Shown here: positions 5,426-5,846 of the stretch, one piece after another
How the letters are laid out: each line of letters starts with the position of its first letter
Position numbering within the stretch: position 1 is the stretch's first letter
DNA from: Bacillota bacterium
GTDB taxonomy: Bacteria > Bacillota > Dethiobacteria > DTU022 > JAAZDR01
Direction: 5' to 3'
Assembly (NCBI GenBank): GCA_012512705.1
Contig: JAAZDR010000066.1
Span: 1-5,846, forward strand
DNA length: 5,846 nt
Made by a program: the position numbers and the translations under genes
The notes under the pieces: generated by a model
Seen by the model: the letters and a program-made list of their open reading frames with translations, nothing else
Told to the model about the DNA's origin: nothing
Databases searched by the model: none

Positions 5426-5846
5426 TTAAAGGTATTGACCGCCGTTAATTCTGACTACCTCTCCGTTTACATAAGATGCATCGTCTGATACAAGGAAACG
5501 AATCACCGTAGCCACCTCACGCGGATCCCCGAAGCGCTTCATCGGGATCTCCTTCAGTGACTTGGCACGCCATTCTTTCGTCATCTCTGTCTCAATCACT
5601 CCTGGCGCTACAGCATTGACAAGAATATTATATGCCCCAAAATGGCGTGCTAAAGTTTTGGTGAGCGCAATTACCCCGCCCTTGGTAACACTGTAATCAG
5701 CACTTATTGCTCTGCCTCCAGACTCGCCGGCCATGGAGGCGAGGTTCACTATACGCCCCGGAATCTGTTTTTCCAGCATAATGCGAATCGCTTCCTGACA
5801 AACAAAAAATGTCCCTTTTATATTGATATCCATTACCCTATTCCAA
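5426..5846 (-). CDS. Short-chain dehydrogenase/reductase (SDR), 3' part, cut by right edge
   Basis: The frame stays open to the window edge, reading WNRV before the first in-window Met, so that Met is internal. About 139 codons are visible, and roughly 105-110 N-terminal residues, including the NAD(P)-binding TGxxxGxG motif, are missing. The classical SDR active-site residues are present: Asn in the DINIKG segment, Ser in VNLASMAG, and Tyr and Lys in YSVTKGG. NILVNAVAPGVIETEM follows, and the C-terminus ends GEVVRINGGQYL, all standard for classical FabG-like SDRs. These enzymes reversibly oxidise an alcohol to a ketone using NAD(P)H. Position 18 nt upstream of E1 alpha implies shared transcription. 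Oxidation of a diol to acetoin, the complex's possible substrate, would fit but is inferred from context. Cofactor preference cannot be judged because the binding site is outside the window. Confidence 0.92.
   Translation of the reverse strand, partial: WNRVMDINIKGTFFVCQEAIRIMLEKQIPGRIVNLASMAGESGGRAISADYSVTKGGVIALTKTLARHFGAYNILVNAVAPGVIETEMTKEWRAKSLKEIPMKRFGDPREVATVIRFLVSDDASYVNGEVVRINGGQYL

Overview
The window holds one compact, single-strand catabolic gene cluster. Every supported gene lies on the minus strand, so transcription runs from position 5846 toward position 1. In transcription order the genes are: the 3' part of a short-chain dehydrogenase/reductase (SDR), cut by the right edge; the alpha and beta subunits of a thiamine-diphosphate-dependent 2-oxo acid/acetoin dehydrogenase E1; a lipoyl-bearing E2 acyltransferase; a dihydrolipoyl dehydrogenase (E3); a nitroreductase-family flavoprotein; and, at the left edge, the first 23 codons of a further gene whose N-terminus resembles RraA-like proteins.

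Spacing is tight throughout: 18 nt from SDR to E1 alpha, a 1-nt TAATG overlap from alpha to beta, 15 nt from beta to E2, about 12 nt from E2 to E3, and 27 nt (3 nt with the longer start) from E3 to the nitroreductase. No terminator-like hairpin with a T-tract is visible between these genes, so they are probably co-transcribed from a promoter beyond the right edge. E1, E2 and E3 together form a complete multienzyme complex that oxidatively cleaves or decarboxylates its substrate, passes the acyl group through lipoate to CoA, and re-oxidises lipoate with NAD+. The E1 sequences look most like acetoin dehydrogenase (AcoA/AcoB) or the closely related small E1 proteins often annotated as pyruvate dehydrogenase. 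The adjacent SDR would fit an acetoin or butanediol oxidoreductase, but that substrate assignment is inference.

The only substantial non-coding stretch is about 71-170, between the nitroreductase stop and the left-edge gene. It holds a plausible sigma-70/sigma-A promoter (TTGATC, 17 nt, TAGAAT), a small stem-loop close to the predicted transcript 5' end, and a strong Shine-Dalgarno sequence. One arm of the stem-loop can alternatively pair with that Shine-Dalgarno sequence.

The organism is most likely a Bacillota member (an anaerobic or facultative clostridial type is my guess). The reasons are strong purine-rich ribosome binding sites (AGGAGG, GGGAGGTG), use of GTG and TTG starts, moderate GC by eye, and the split E1 alpha/beta, single-lipoyl E2 architecture. 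No mobile element, RNA gene, CRISPR array or phage feature is visible. The gene content is ordinary metabolism; the less routine points are the leader of the left-edge gene and a GDA variant of the E1 thiamine-diphosphate motif.
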